Source: Przewalskia tangutica (lineage: Eukaryota > Streptophyta > Magnoliopsida > Solanales > Solanaceae). From it: a stretch of DNA of 64,000 bases. Positions 1-12,219 of this stretch are shown here, in pieces. The notes beneath the pieces are model-generated. The model was not told the origin of the DNA, did no database searches, and saw nothing but the letters and a program-made list of their open reading frames with translations. A program made the translations under genes and the position numbers. The first letter of the stretch is position 1. Each line of letters opens with the position of its first letter. The stretch is from NCBI GenBank assembly GCA_029844215.1, contig CM056730.1:47318924-47382923 (forward strand). The letters are read 5' to 3'.

Positions 1-93
1 AGGCACACTTAGACAAATTCTCAATTTATCAAGCCAAAGTACTAATCAAGGCACACTTAGACAAATTCTCAATTTATCAAGCCAAAGTACTAC
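1..93 (-). repeat. Last two units of a 48-bp tandem array
   Basis: Two near-identical 48-bp units, anchored by AAAGTACT, match the second class of units in the array at 13598-14348. The array continues beyond the left edge of the window, so its full length is unknown. Confidence 0.9.
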
Positions 94-2276
94 GTACGTA
101 CATTCTTTTCAAAAGACTCCTTTCCAAATAAAACTTCCCCGATACTAACAACCGTAGTATCAAGTCCTATCCACCTTTCAAGACAAGTAACAATACCTTT
201 TTAGAAATACAATTACCGGCTTCTAAATCAAGTGACTTCTTTATTAAAAACTTTAAGCAATTGGTACCTTTAAAACAATTTGCCCTTCCTTAATACAAGT
301 TATTTCTTTGATTACTTCCTTAGAGAAAACCATTCTCTTAACCTTCCATAAAGCCGTTATAACCAACTTCCCATAAAGCCGTTATAACCCTTTATGGTTT
401 AGACCAACACGTTCCTTTTATAACCAAGAGACTTCTACTTTTTGAAACCAAGTATTATATACTTTCAAATCTATTCTCATAACTTTCAAAAATACAATTA
501 GTCTCTTAACCTTTAGAAAACAAGTGACTCATTTTATTATAAAACCTTAGGCAATTGATGAGAATACTTTAAAACTCTTCAAGTCCCTTAACTTTAATAA
601 AACTTAAGACATCCTTTATACTTTCAAAGAAGTGAGTTAATCTCCTAACTCACCCGACTTGGCTATTCATAAAACTAGTAAAGGATATCAAGGTGTTGTC
701 GTCTCTGCGTACTACATACGTGCAACTAGTCATGCTCAAAGATAGGAAAAGTTCTACATAGAGTAGATCACACAACTACCTCTTAACTTCTAAGAGTAAC
801 ATGAAACATGAAATGATACCACAGGTATATTCCATACATAGAATCATGCCAAAGGAATGAAGAGGTTCACATACCTCGCGACGATTATCGATAAGTAGCA
901 AAATGCTCCAAAGTACTCCAACCTTGATAGCTATTCCACTTTTCAAGTAGGATACGCTATACCTAGTACTTCAACCTATAATGGTCACAATATGTTCATT
1001 AACCTCTTACTTCAAATGTAGAATATTCTAAGTGCTAAGTCGTTAATTTCTACGGAAAATCGGACAGCACCTCTTTTGTTTCTACTAACTTTGCCACCTT
1101 TTTCAAGGCCGAATACAATAACCAACCACGCCATATTTAAGGCCCAATCAATGAAATCAACAATAGGGGATTACACGCCTACTAGACGTGTAAAATTCCG
1201 CCCCACAAACGATATCAAATTAATACAACTTACTAGGCCAATTCGGCTAACTTGAAGTACTACAACATCAATTCTTATCCAATTTCCAATTCAATCCAAG
1301 TTATTAGCCTAACATGATATCAAGTCGCAAACGATTATAACTACTATAATCTCCAAGTAATTCACATGTGACGATTCTAGTAAACGACCAAATTTGTAAT
1401 CCAACTCAACATGGCTCACATTACATTTCGGATTTCCAAGGCTAAAATCGATCCATAATCATTATAACTTCAACACATATACTTCATGCTAGCAACAAGT
1501 AAAGCTAACAACAATATAAATAATCTTGTAACACTTTCAAAGAACAAGATTATACCTCAACGATTCTTAATCCAATCTTCAAAACCGAAGTCGCTCCTTA
1601 GCAACTTAGAGCCTCTTCAAGACACTCCAATCCGCTACTTGAGACCCTTAGAACCATACCAACAACTTTCCTTCAAACTTTCAATCCAAAAGCTAGAAAG
1701 CAACTAAGTTTTCACTTTGCGACTAATACGAAAACTCTCTTTTTTCGGGATTTTTCTATTGAGATACACTTACATAACACTCATGAACCTTGGTTTAAAA
1801 TGTGGAGCTTAAAGGACAAGAAACGAATATTTTTGCTCTTCACAATGCCTTGAACCCGAGAGCTCTCTTGCTCTTCCTTCAAATTTTTGTGAAAAATAAG
1901 GCTAAGTGTTAAGCTTGTCTTGCACTACTAGTATGATAAAGTGTAATGGAGGGTCATGATATAAACAAATGGGTGGTTTGGATGAGCTCTTAATTAAAGA
2001 TCAAGCTAATGTGGACCCATTGACTTAGTCAATATTGTCAAGCTACTACTTGCAAGACTTGTTTTGCTAACCAAGGTCCAATGACCCTCTTGCCCTTGCA
2101 AGATTTCGTCCAAGGCATCATCTAAGGGGGGTGACACGTGTCGCCCTCCCATTAAATCACAATATCGTTTCCGAAAATTTCATAATTCCGATAAATTCTT
2201 ACAAGTCTCAAATCTTAACACTTGTGAGTTCTTACGTACGTTCTTAAAACATATCCTGTAACTACGGGGTGTAACA
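1..2276 (-). mobile_element. LTR fragment, minus strand, cut by the window edge
   Basis: This is the 5' part of a long LTR read on the minus strand. Its terminus (TGTTACACC in element orientation) lies at 2276, directly next to a purine-rich tract and stem-loop that mark the 3' end of an internal region. It enters the window inside a 48-bp tandem array. Positions 1-163 match 14258-14420 almost base for base, so it belongs to the same LTR subtype as the broken LTR at 12243-14420. A CACGTG G-box core lies at 2135-2140 inside a near-palindrome. I see no clear TATA box here. The ORF at 1486-1707 has no recognisable domain and lies in LTR sequence, so I do not call it a gene. Confidence 0.8.
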
Positions 2277-3463
2277 TTCTTCCCCCCTTAGAAACATTCA
2301 TCCCCGAATGTTCTTTCGGAGTCAATCTTTATAATTTGCGACATATTTTCCTTTCACAACCCCGACATACCAATAATGCCACACATGGCCCTAATACCTC
2401 GCACACGCATACCCGTCCATCATAAGCCCAAAAGAGGTTACCTTTTCGTACTTCCAACTCCTTCTAACATACATACATAACTTCCATACCAATTCTGGCC
2501 TCTAATCTTTGGAGTCACTCTATAAGACAATATACGACCATTTCCGGCTTTCACGACCTGGTTAGGTGGAGCGTCCATGAACGTAAAACAATTAACTAGA
2601 CTTGGGCCTTGCACCTCGTGACCTGTCACGTGGCGAACTACTACCAACTGATCCCACTCCAATCCAGGCCATGGGAGACCCGTAACAGTCCTCAACCGAC
2701 TCACGTCGCTTAACTCTTATCCTTGGTCTGACTTAAAATCTTATTGCCAGAGAAAGCCTTATATACCTAAGGTCTCGGCAGTAATCAATATTCTTAGGCT
2801 CGCAATTTCCATGCTCTAAGCCTACCTTACCAGTCCCTCAGTAAACGGGTACAAAAACTTCTCTTAAAACCATAACCATGTTGTCTCGATCACAAACCGT
2901 TACTTACTCTATACGGACCTCATCCGTACAATTCTCTTAAGCCTACTACGACTTAATCTATTAACGTGACATTAGTTGGGTTCCTTAACATGGCTTAAGG
3001 GTTCACTACCCTATCGCATACCTCATCCTTTCCCAATTATCTCAAAATAAAACACAAAACCTTGTCGAGAATTCATTAACTATTCCATACCTTCCCGGTA
3101 TCTAGTTAGTCTTTACCAATCCCTGGAAATCTAAAATCATTCTAGGCAACACGCGTCTGGCCCTCATACATAACTCCGTATAGATGTATGTCACAATACC
3201 AACTATACTATAATCATTACCAACCTGGATACGCAATCCACATAGTCATTCCTGGGTCACTGATGTCTTTCTCGTAGCTGCAATCAACATAACTCGTTAG
3301 GGAGGGCGACCACAACACACGACTCTATCGCACGATCTCAGAGTGAGAAGAATGGAAACCAATCCTAAATGTCCTGCAGCCTCCTGATTATAGATGTGGT
3401 GCACAACACACCGATAATCAAGACTCTACTAGACACGGTCTGTAGACACTTTCCGAGGACTAA
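2277..3463 (-). mobile_element. Internal region without gag or PBS
   Basis: On the minus strand this runs from the leader next to the LTR (3296-3463) to the purine tract and stem-loop at 2277-2310. At about 1.2 kb it is roughly half the length of the gag-bearing internal regions elsewhere. The leader that normally precedes gag is present, but I could not find the gag start or zinc knuckle. The tRNA-Met PBS is also missing: the leader joins the LTR end at 3463/3464 without the roughly 18 bp seen in other copies. The segment around 2550-2700 resembles the non-coding spacer of the other internal regions. The minus-strand ORF at 2438-2704 is spacer sequence with no known domain. Confidence 0.7.
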
Positions 3464-4065
3464 TGTCACACCCCGAAATCCGGGCCCGTGACTGGTGCCT
3501 TACCCCGGGCACCCTAGTGATACAACATCAGAGAAAACCAGCGGAATAAAAACTTTAACAATATAACAATAGTTATGACAAAAACAGGCCAACCAAAACG
3601 GTTGCCTTCATGCATATATATAAACATTTTTTTTCTGAACAGCATAATCCTTTTTACAACCCTGCCCACAACAGTGCTACAGACCTCTAAGAAGGAATAA
3701 CAACCTATGACGGGACAGGGCCCCGCCATACCCCTGAATGTACAAGAACTTACAACTCAGGGAAACTGCAAAGATAAGCCTCGAAGGAAGAGCTTCCCAA
3801 GCGTCAAGCGTGATCCTACTGGCGAGGATCGGCGGCGATGTACTTACTGCGGCGTAACGCGGCCCGAAGGAGGTCGATCTAACAGTACCAGTATGTGAAA
3901 GCGTAAAATCGTAAATGAAATCATACTAGTCTATATAAAGCGGGAGACATGTATGATAACCAAACTACGATTCACAACATAAGCGATCAAGTCGAGGACT
4001 CGCGCGCCAAAGTCACCACTCGAATATAACTATGGGTCTCACGCCGCCCACATCCATCATGTTCG

Positions 4066-4350
4066 CATCATGGCCACATGCCGGAATCTTGCATCGGTGT
4101 AGACATGTCCGTGATGCGATAATAATAACAGGCCGCGTGGCGCGTACCGAATCTGCGCCGGTGTAGACATGCCCATGTAACCTCAATAACAATATCTTTG
4201 GGTGGTCAACCTGCGCGCGTGGCCACGTGCCCGGAATCTTGCGTCGGTGTAGACACGTCCATGTTGCGGTAATAACCATATATCGGGTAATCAACGACGC
4301 GTGGCGCGTGCCGGAATCTGCGTCGGTGTAGACATGTCCGTATGACATCA
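4066..4350 (-). repeat. Minisatellite of 64-86 bp units, about 4 copies
   Basis: The anchor GGTGTAGACA recurs at 4096, 4160, 4246 and 4325, so unit length varies between 64 and 86 bp. The same unit type is found at the same LTR position at 9480-9770, 46215-46505 and 62785-62995. Other LTR copies carry unrelated repeats here. The minus-strand ORF at 4013-4357 is only the repeat read through. Confidence 0.85.
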
Positions 4351-4490
4351 ACAACAAGCGATAATCAAAATGGAAACATACGTGGAATTCTGCGTCGCGC
4401 GGCCGACGTCCAAGTAAGTTCTAAACAAGCCAACCTACTATCGAGAGCGGTAACACGAAGCACACTTGCACAACAAGGCTATCATCACAA

Positions 4491-4565
4491 GCATAGGCAA
4501 GTTTCACAACAACAAGCATAGGCAAGTTTCACAACAACAAGCATAGGCAAGTTTCACAACAACTC
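4491..4565 (-). repeat. 25-bp tandem repeat, 3 copies
   Basis: The motif GCATAGGCAAG recurs at 4491, 4516 and 4541 with an exact 25-bp period. The same short array occurs at about 9925-9985 and, on the plus strand, at about 26190-26265, 31925-32000 and 46008-46083. Copy number varies between LTRs. Confidence 0.9.
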
Positions 4566-5379
4566 AAAGTACTTTCATTTTATACCAAAGTCCGGGTTTT
4601 AACCCTAAAGTACTACGTACGTTAAATTCCTTTTAAAGAGATCCATTACTATTATCAAAGTCACCCGATACGTAGTATTAGAATGACCAACCCACATTCC
4701 TTTTTCAAAATCAAGTAACAACGTTCTTTTCCTAAGTTCGGTTTGCCTAGTTTGATTACTCAAGCTTCTCATTTTCAAATGGTTTCATAGTTCATAAACT
4801 TGATCACTTGATTCCTTTTAGAACAATTGAGTAATATATGTCTTACGTGAGAGTAGGTTATTCTTGTTTACAACATTCTTTTACTGACCATGATCTAGAA
4901 AATGTAATATCATTTTGTCTCATCTTAGTTTCTATGCGGATGGAGGTTTCTCTGGTTTTTAATACGATACATCATTATTCAATACATTTTCCTTTATTAA
5001 CGCTGCGATGGTGCTGTTTGCACATTACGATTTCGAAATCGGTAAAACATTATCCACTTTAAATAAAACCAAGTACTCATTACTCACGAATGAGGTTTCA
5101 CACAAACATTCACATTAAAACAAATAAGTTAAGTCTCTTATCTTATAAGATCAAGTCTCTTAACTTCTAACATGATAAACCATTTTCTTTACCTCCTTAA
5201 GACATTATACCTAACTCCCATAAAGCTAGTATAACTCTTTTTAAAACCTTTAAAACCAAGTGTTACTCTTTCTTTCAAAGCGATTTATAAATCTTTTGAA
5301 ATACATCAAGTTCTTTATTATAACAAGCGATTATAATTCACATCGATTACCTTTTAAAACCACAGGTATTGTCTTACCT

Positions 5380-5430
5380 ACATAAAGTGTTATAACCAAC
5401 TTCCCATAAAGCCGTTATAACACTTTATGT
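5380..5430. other. Perfect 17-bp inverted repeat (hairpin) in the LTR
   Basis: ACATAAAGTGTTATAAC at 5380-5396 is perfectly complementary to 5414-5430, with a 17-nt loop. A perfect copy is found in LTR5 at 45144-45193. Imperfect versions occur in nearly every LTR copy, for example at about 19374-19430 and 54416-54452. Such a stem could form in RNA or in single-stranded DNA; its role is unknown. Confidence 0.85.
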
Positions 5431-6393
5431 TTTACAACAATCAAATACAATTAACACGTATGCGTCACCGTACTACATAGTTCACACATATCATGCTAGA
5501 AGAGATAGGAAGAGGTTCACATACCTCGCGACGAGTATCGACTAATAGCAAAACGCTCCAACGATCGGCTACTCCTTAAGCCGAGTAAATCGCGCCACGT
5601 AGGTACTTGACCTATAAGGCCACAAGGCGCCTATTATCATCTAGACCCTGGCGTAGAATATTCTCTGAGAAAATTGGCGGCATCTCCCCCACGGCGTAAA
5701 TCTCGCTTCTATCGAGGCGGCTACCAAGCCAACGGGGGTTTTACGCCTAACGGGCGTGTACAATTCTACTACGATAATACTACACAAGTCTCATGTCTGA
5801 TCCTATGTAATTCTGATTCGATTCGATTCTTAATTCTTGAGCTTAAGTCAAAAGACATTGCCACGATTACTAAGTATAGTTCTATATATAGTATACTTCA
5901 ACTATATACTCTTACATGTAATTTCCAATTACAATAGAAGGACAGTAGTGTTTACCTCGATAAGCCCAAAATTATCCAAGTATAAAGTCGATCCTGAGCA
6001 ACGCTTGGCTCTACTCAGAGTGCTCGATCCGCTCCAAACAACCCTTAGAAGTTCTAACCAACTTCTACTCCAAAACTTCAACCAACAGTGAAGGTTTCCT
6101 TAGGGTTACGGTTTGAGACTAAAGGGACAAAAGGTAGTATTTCCGTACTCTACGTATAGAGGTAACTTTTGGAATACTTCAAGGTATAAGGCTAAGGTAT
6201 TTTGGGCATTATAACAATACTAGGAGAGTATTTCTATACCACAACAAGCGGTATTATACGAAAGTAACTAGGCTAGGGGAGACCTCTCGGCAAGCTCCTG
6301 AGGGGAGGGCTTGGGCCAATTTCAACTCACAAAGGGAGAGATTTCAAGACTTGGAAATGATTTTTGGATGAAGAAAGTTCATCAACTAAGGGG

Positions 6394-6401
6394 TATTTAT
6401 A
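6394..6401 (-). promoter_or_regulatory. TATA box of LTR 3464-6829
   Basis: TATAAATA read on the minus strand, followed by a C-rich stretch as in the other copies. A CCAAT-type motif lies just upstream in element orientation. This is the expected Pol II core promoter of the LTR, though no transcript start can be seen from sequence. Confidence 0.7.
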
Positions 6402-6605
6402 GCAAACCCAAAGGCCAACCAATGGCCAGATTTGTAAGTGCAAGGCAAGTGTAAGGCCAAGATCAAGCCAAGTGCACCTGAAACACTCCACAAACACTCC
6501 ACAAAACAAGCCACAAAACTAGGCACAAAGGAGGGACCAATCGGCGAGGCCAACGATCCGCTTGGGCCTTGATCGTCCAAGCCATCCTATTTGCTTCGAT
6601 GTGAG

Positions 6606-6621
6606 GGTGACACGTGTCACC
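6606..6621. promoter_or_regulatory. G-box palindrome
   Basis: GGTGACACGTGTCACC is a perfect 16-bp palindrome with CACGTG at its centre. It sits about 200 bp upstream of the TATA box in element orientation. CACGTG with this flank is the classical G-box/ABRE core bound by plant bZIP and bHLH factors. Binding here is inferred, not shown. Confidence 0.65.
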
Positions 6622-7568
6622 TCGTTAATCCAAAATATTCGTCTCTCGGAAAAATCCGCAAAATTAAAAATGACATAGCGGAAATTCCCTACGAAAGTGT
6701 GGAAGCGTTTCGTCGAAAGCGACTCTAATCGGCACTTGTGCCCAAATTTCGAATCGATGCCTAACTTAAGGCTCAAATTTAAATGCGTGCGTCCATACGT
6801 ACATACTCTGGAAATACGAGGGTATAACATTCTTCCTTAGAAACATTCGTCGAATGTTCCTTGAGTCTCAAAACAAGCGGCGTCGGTATAGTCTTCTTGC
6901 TATCGTCTGAAAACAATCATGCCACACTGGCCCGCAAAAACCTGCGTTCACTTCTCCGCTTTCGTAGTACTCGTCACGAACACTCGAACTTCGTTCTAGT
7001 ATCCGTACCACATACATCAACGCTTCGTTTCCAACCCTTGGGTTACTACCTCGAACTTGGTCATTCGCTAACCTTGATTTCCCTAAGGCCATTCTCGGCC
7101 TTCACGACTGATTACGGTCGAACATATCTATGAACTCATCGATGGTCATCTAAACTTGGGCTAGCACCCTCGTGACCTGCCGCTGGCGGGCCGCTGACTG
7201 ACCGCTTCCGCCGAAGCGGGGCGCGGGTTGACCCTCAACATGGCTGACCGACCCAACGCATCACGCTCTTGTCCCCCGATCCGGGACAATCTCACCTTTA
7301 CAGGTCATGAAAGCTACCACTTCCATTTCACATTACCCAGGGACTTACCCTTTTCACTAACCAGGTTTCTAAATCACATTTTAGCACAAAGCTATCCAAA
7401 CATAACATTAAACACATCAACAACATCAATACACACAAAACTCTAGAGGTTAAGGATATACAGAAACTAGGCGGTTCGAGGACGCTAAAATAGGAACTTC
7501 CACGCGACCTCTCAGTGGCATATGCTCTCAGTAGTCTGTGCTATCCTACCAGCGCTACCCTTGGTCGG

Positions 7569-8701
7569 ACAGTCTCTTGTCATATGGCCCTGTTGGCCGC
7601 AAGAATAACAAGCTCCCTTGGTACTACGACACTCCCCGAAATGCGGTCTACGCATCGACCACCGAGGTAGGGGTGATTGCATCAACAACACCTACTCGCG
7701 AACATCCGAAACACAGGAGCCACGACACGCTCACGAATATCCCGAGGTCGAGAAAGCTGCGGAGGACCACTCTGCAATGGCGGAGTACAAAACTAGTATC
7801 TTCTTGGCGGTCCGCCTCGAAGGTCGCCAAAATATCCGGCCGTCTTGGCGCCTTCTGTGAAGCGGTCCGCTGCGTCGATCTCTGCGCTCGCCGCACCCAA
7901 GTGCATGAGCCTGAATGCGGGCAATGTCCATGCCCGGCTGAAGAGAAACACCCGCACAAGACTCGGCCATATAATCATCTAGCCCGGTAACAAATCGGTG
8001 CACTCGATCCTCCATACTAGCTACCAACGCGGGGACATACAAGACGATGAGTCGAACTCACATTATACTCGGCTATGCGCGGGTTACGCCTCAACATCAA
8101 AACACATCGGCGAGCCCTCGCCGTTTGTGGAGGCAAGAAATGTGCGAAGGCCCAGAAAACTTCGTCCCAAGCGGTGGAAGTGCATGCTCTCCGGAAAGCT
8201 CGCGAGTCAAACGATCGGCTGCGGTATCACGCGATCGATCTGGCTAAATGTCACAGACTCGATCTCTGAAGCCTTGATCACCGCATAATCCTCTGCGGCG
8301 GCGGATGAACTCCTGCGGATCATCCTCGACCTCGACGTAAAACTCGGCGGGCTCTGACTCGAGAAAATCTCGACCTCAAACTATACGCTGCTCGGGTGCA
8401 CCACGGTCTTCTTTGGGCTGAGGCTGCGCATCGGCTGTCCTCATATCGGCCTGATCACGGCGATGGCGGGCCGTCTCGCGTGACCCGTCTCACGCTCGGT
8501 GTGGGACGGGAGGCTCAGTCTTGTAGTCTCATCGACCACGGTGCGGCTCTAAACCTGCTTTGGTCTTTGGCGGCGTCGCGAGCTTCGCCGTCGGAGTACT
8601 ACCTCAGTCTTGGCGGGCTGCGCCCTCGTACTCCTACGAATCAGCTAGCGACTCCGCCGGTGCCTTGCCTCTACAGGCCACTGGTTGCCTTCGCGAGGCA
8701 T
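7569..8701 (-). pseudogene. gag (capsid/nucleocapsid) pseudogene
   Basis: Gag forms the virus-like particle in which a retrotransposon is reverse transcribed. The start codon is at 8701-8699 on the minus strand (first residues MPREG). A capsid segment is readable at about 7880-8042, with residues LVASMEDRVHRFVTGLDDYM and GMDIARIQAHALG. A complete CCHC zinc knuckle, CYSCGQQGHMTRDC, lies at 7569-7610 and is the best preserved in the window. Several frameshifts separate these parts, so no full protein can be made as sequenced. The plus-strand ORFs at 7538-7990 and 7998-8288 are antisense shadows. Confidence 0.85.
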
Positions 8702-8881
8702 AAGCGGTAAAGCGAAACACGTCGGAGGGTCGACTTACAACACGGCTCTAGGCACGATCTCGGAATGAGAAGAATAGAAACCAATCCTAAATGTCTCATA
8801 GCCTCACGATTATAGATGTGGTGCCAACACACCGATAATCAAGACTCTCTGAACGGATGCGTAGACACTTTCGAGGACTAA

Positions 8882-8896
8882 GCGCTCACGATACCA
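8882..8896 (-). other. Degraded primer-binding site
   Basis: The expected site for the 3' end of initiator tRNA-Met lies next to the LTR end at 8900, but with two small changes: GCTCACGATACCA instead of GCTCTGATACCA. The CTG to CACG difference falls at a CHG site and could be a sequencing error. Confidence 0.65.
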
Positions 8897-9479
8897 CTAT
8901 GTCACGCCCGAAATCCGGGCGTGGTCGTGCCTTACCGGGCACCCTAGTGATACAACATCGAGAGAAAACGGCGGAATAAAAACTTTAACAATATAACAAT
9001 AGTTATGACAAAAAATAGGCCAACCAAAGCGGTTGCCTTAAATGCGTATATATAAACATTTTTTCTGAGCAGCGTAATCCTTTTTACAACCACACTTGGC
9101 GATTGCTACATACCTCTAGAAGGAATAACAACCTATGGCGGGACGGGGCCGCCATACCACAGAATGTACAGAACTTACAACTCGGAAACTGCGAAAGATA
9201 AGCCTCGAAAGGCAGAGCTTCCCAAAGCGAAGCGTGATCCTGGCGGGGATCGGCGACGATGTACTTACACTGCGGCGTGAGCGGCCCCGAAGGAGTCGAT
9301 CTGGCGGTACCAAGTATGTGAAGCGTAAAATCGTAAATGAAATCATACTAGTCTATATAAAGCGGGAGACATGTATGATAACCAAACTACTGATTCGCAA
9401 CATAAGCGATCAAGTCGAGGACTCGCGCCTCAAGTCACCACTCAAATATAACTATGGGTCTCGCCGCCACATCCATCAT

Positions 9480-9770
9480 GTTCGCATCATGGCCACGTGC
9501 CGGAATCTTGCGCCGGTGTAGACATGTCCGTGATGCAATAATAACAAGGCCGCGTGGCGCGTACCGGAATCTGCGCCGGTGTAGACATGCCCGTGTAACC
9601 TCAATAACAATATCTTGGGTGGTCAACCGCGCGTGGCCCACATGCCGGAATCTTGCGTCGGTGTAGACCGTCCATGTTGCGGTAATAACCATATATCGGG
9701 TAATCAACGACGCGTGGCGCGTACCGGAATCTTGCGTCGGTGTAGACATGTCCGTGTGACATCAACAACA
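9480..9770 (-). repeat. Minisatellite of 63-82 bp units, 4 copies
   Basis: The GGTGTAGAC anchors are at 9515, 9578, 9660 and 9739. This is the same unit type and LTR position as 4066-4350. The ORFs at 9435-9749 (-) and 9454-9666 (+) are repeat sequence. Confidence 0.85.
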
Positions 9771-11808
9771 AGGCGATAATCAAAATGGAAACATACGTGG
9801 AATTCGTCACTTTGCCCGGCCACGTCCAAGTAAGTTCTAAACAAGCCAACCGGCCTCTATCGAGAGGCGGTAACACGAAGCACCACACTTGCACAACAAA
9901 GGCTATCATCACGGCGTAGGCAAGTTTCACAACAACAAGCATAGGCAAGTTTCACAACAACAAGCATAGGCAAGTTTCACAACAACTCAAGTACTTTCAT
10001 TTTATACCAAAGTCAGGGTTTTAACCTAAAGTACTACGTCACGTTAAATTCTTTAAAGAGATCCATTACTATTATCAAAGTCACCCGATACGTAGTATTA
10101 GAATGACCAACCCATTCCTTTTTCAAAATCAAGTAACAACATTCTTTTCCTAAGTTCGGTTTGCCTAGTTTCAATTACTCAAGCTTCTCATTTTCAAATG
10201 GTTTCATAGTTCATAAACTTGATCACTTGATTCCTTTTAGAACAATTGAGTAATATATGTCTTACGTGAGAGTAGGTTATTCTTGTTTACAACATTCTTT
10301 TCTGTGACCATGATCTAGAAAATGTAATATCATTTTGTCTCATCTTAGTTTCTATGCGGATGGAGGTTTCTACTGGTTTTAATACGATACATCATTATTG
10401 ATACATTTTCCTTTATTAACGCTGCGTGGTGCAGCCGGTACATTACGATTTCGAAATCGGTAAAACATTATCCACTTTAAATAAAACCAAGTACTCATTA
10501 CTCACGAATGAGGTTTCACACAAACATTCACATTAAAACAAATAAGTTAAGTCTCTTATCTTATAAGATCAAGTCTCTTAACTTCTAACATGATAAACCA
10601 TTTTCTTTACCTCCTTAAGACATTATACCTAACTCCCGTAAAGCTAGTATAACTCTTTTTAAAACCTTTAAAACCAAGTGTTACTCTTTCTTTCAAAGCG
10701 ATTTATAAATCTTTTGAAATACATCAAGTTCTTTATTATAACAAGCGATTATAATTCACATGATTACCTTTTAAAACCACAAGGTATTGTCTTACCTACA
10801 TAAAACATTTATATAACTTCCCATAAAGCGTTATAACACTTTATGTTTTACAACAATCAAATACAATTAACACGTATGCGTCACGTACTACATAGTTCAC
10901 ACATATCATGCTAGAAGAGATAGGAAGAGGTTCACATACCTCGCGGCAGTATCGACTAATAGCAAAACGCTCAACGATCGGCTACTCCTTGGCCGAGTAA
11001 ATCGCGCCACACGTAGGTACTTGACCTATAAGGCCACTGGCGCCTATTATCATCTAGACCACAACGTAGAATATTCTCTGAAAATTCGGCATCTCCCCCG
11101 CCACGCAGCGTAAATCTCCTCTCTATCGAGTAGGCTACGAAGCCAACCGAGGGTTTTACGCCTAACGGGCGTGTACAATTCTACTACACGATAATACTAC
11201 ACAAGTCTCATGTCTGATCTATGTAATTCTGATTCGATTCGATTCTTAATTCTTCAGGCTTAAGTCAAAAGACATTGCCACAGTACTAAGTATAGTTCTA
11301 TATATAGTATACTTCAACTATATACTCTTACATGTAATTTCCAATTACAATAGAAGGACAGTAGTGTTTACCTCAATAAGCCCAAAATTATCCAAGTATA
11401 AAGTCGATCCTGAGCAACGCTTGGCTCACTACTCAGAGTGCTCGATCTGCTCCAAACAACCCTTAGAAGTTCTAACCAACTTCTACTCCAAAACTTCAAC
11501 CAACAGTGAAGGTTTCCTTAGGGTTACGGTTTGAGACTAAAGGGACAAAAGGTAGTATTTCCGTACTCTACGTATAGAGGTAACTTTTGGAATACTTCAA
11601 GGTATAAGGCTAAGGTATTTTGGGCATTATAACAATACTAGGAGAGTATTTCTATACCACAAAGCGGTATTATACGAAGTAACTAGGCTAGGGGGAGACC
11701 TCTCGGCCAAGCTCCAAAGGGGAGGGCTTGGGCCAATTTCAACTCACAGGAGAGATTTCAAGACTTGGAAATGATTTTTGGATGAAGAAAGTTCATCAAC
11801 TAAGGGGG

Positions 11809-11816
11809 TATTTATA
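11809..11816 (-). promoter_or_regulatory. TATA box of LTR 8900-12219
   Basis: TATAAATA on the minus strand. The matching CACGTG G-box core is at 11999-12004, about 190 bp upstream in element orientation. Confidence 0.7.
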
Positions 11817-12219
11817 GCAAACCCAAAGGCCAACCAATGGCCAAGATCAAGCCAAGTGCACCCACAAAACACTCCACAAAACACTCCACAAAACAAGCCA
11901 CAAAACTAGGCACAAAAGGAGGGACCAATCGGCCAAGGCCAACCAATCCGCGGGCGCCCAATCGTCCAAGCCATCCTATTTGCTTCGATGTGAGGTGACA
12001 CGTGTCACCCTCGTTGATCCAAAATATTTCGTCTCTCGGAAAAATCCGCAAAAATTAAAAATGACATAGCGGAAATTCCCTACGAAATTTGTGGAAGCGT
12101 TTAGTCGAAACGACTCTAATCGGCACTTGTGCCCAAATTTCGAATCCAATGCCTAACTTAAGGCTCAAATTTCGTACGTACGTCCATACGTACATACTCT
12201 GGAAATACGGGGTATAACA

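Larger units (their letters stand above)
3464..6829 (-). mobile_element. Complete LTR, minus strand
   Basis: Both ends are present: TGTCAC at 3464 (the LTR 3' end in element orientation) and GGTATAACA ending at 6829 (the LTR 5' end). The length is 3366 bp. From the 5' end the order is G-box palindrome at 6606, TATA box at 6394, short palindrome TGTAATTTCCAATTACA at 5919-5935, hairpin at 5380-5430, 25-bp repeats at 4491 and a 64-86 bp minisatellite at 4066-4350. It is closely similar over its full length to the LTR at 8900-12219, so the two could be flanking LTRs of one element or products of tandem duplication. Differences are mostly small indels, many at CAG/CTG and CCG/CGG. Confidence 0.9.
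6830..8899 (-). mobile_element. Internal region with gag only, minus strand
   Basis: This 2.07-kb region lies between two similar LTRs. In element order it holds a degraded PBS (8882-8896), a leader (about 8702-8880), a broken gag (7569-8701), and a non-coding spacer (about 6870-7560) ending in a stem-loop at 6840-6860 and a purine-rich tract. There is no protease, reverse transcriptase, RNase H or integrase. That makes it a gag-only non-autonomous element of the kind called TR-GAG. Confidence 0.8.
8900..12219 (-). mobile_element. Complete LTR, minus strand
   Basis: It runs from TGTCACG at 8900 to GGTATAACA ending at 12219 (3320 bp). It is a near duplicate of the LTR at 3464-6829, with the same minisatellite type (anchors at 9515, 9578, 9660 and 9739), the same 25-bp repeats at about 9925-9985, and a TATA box at 11809-11816. 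The left end borders the gag internal region. The right end borders only 23 bp before the next LTR begins. Confidence 0.9.

Noticed and set aside
1486..1707. 73-codon ORF as a small host gene
   Set aside because: It lies inside an LTR fragment, has low-complexity composition and no recognisable domain.
7538..7990. Plus-strand ORF of 150 codons
   Set aside because: It is antisense to the gag zinc knuckle and capsid segment on the minus strand.
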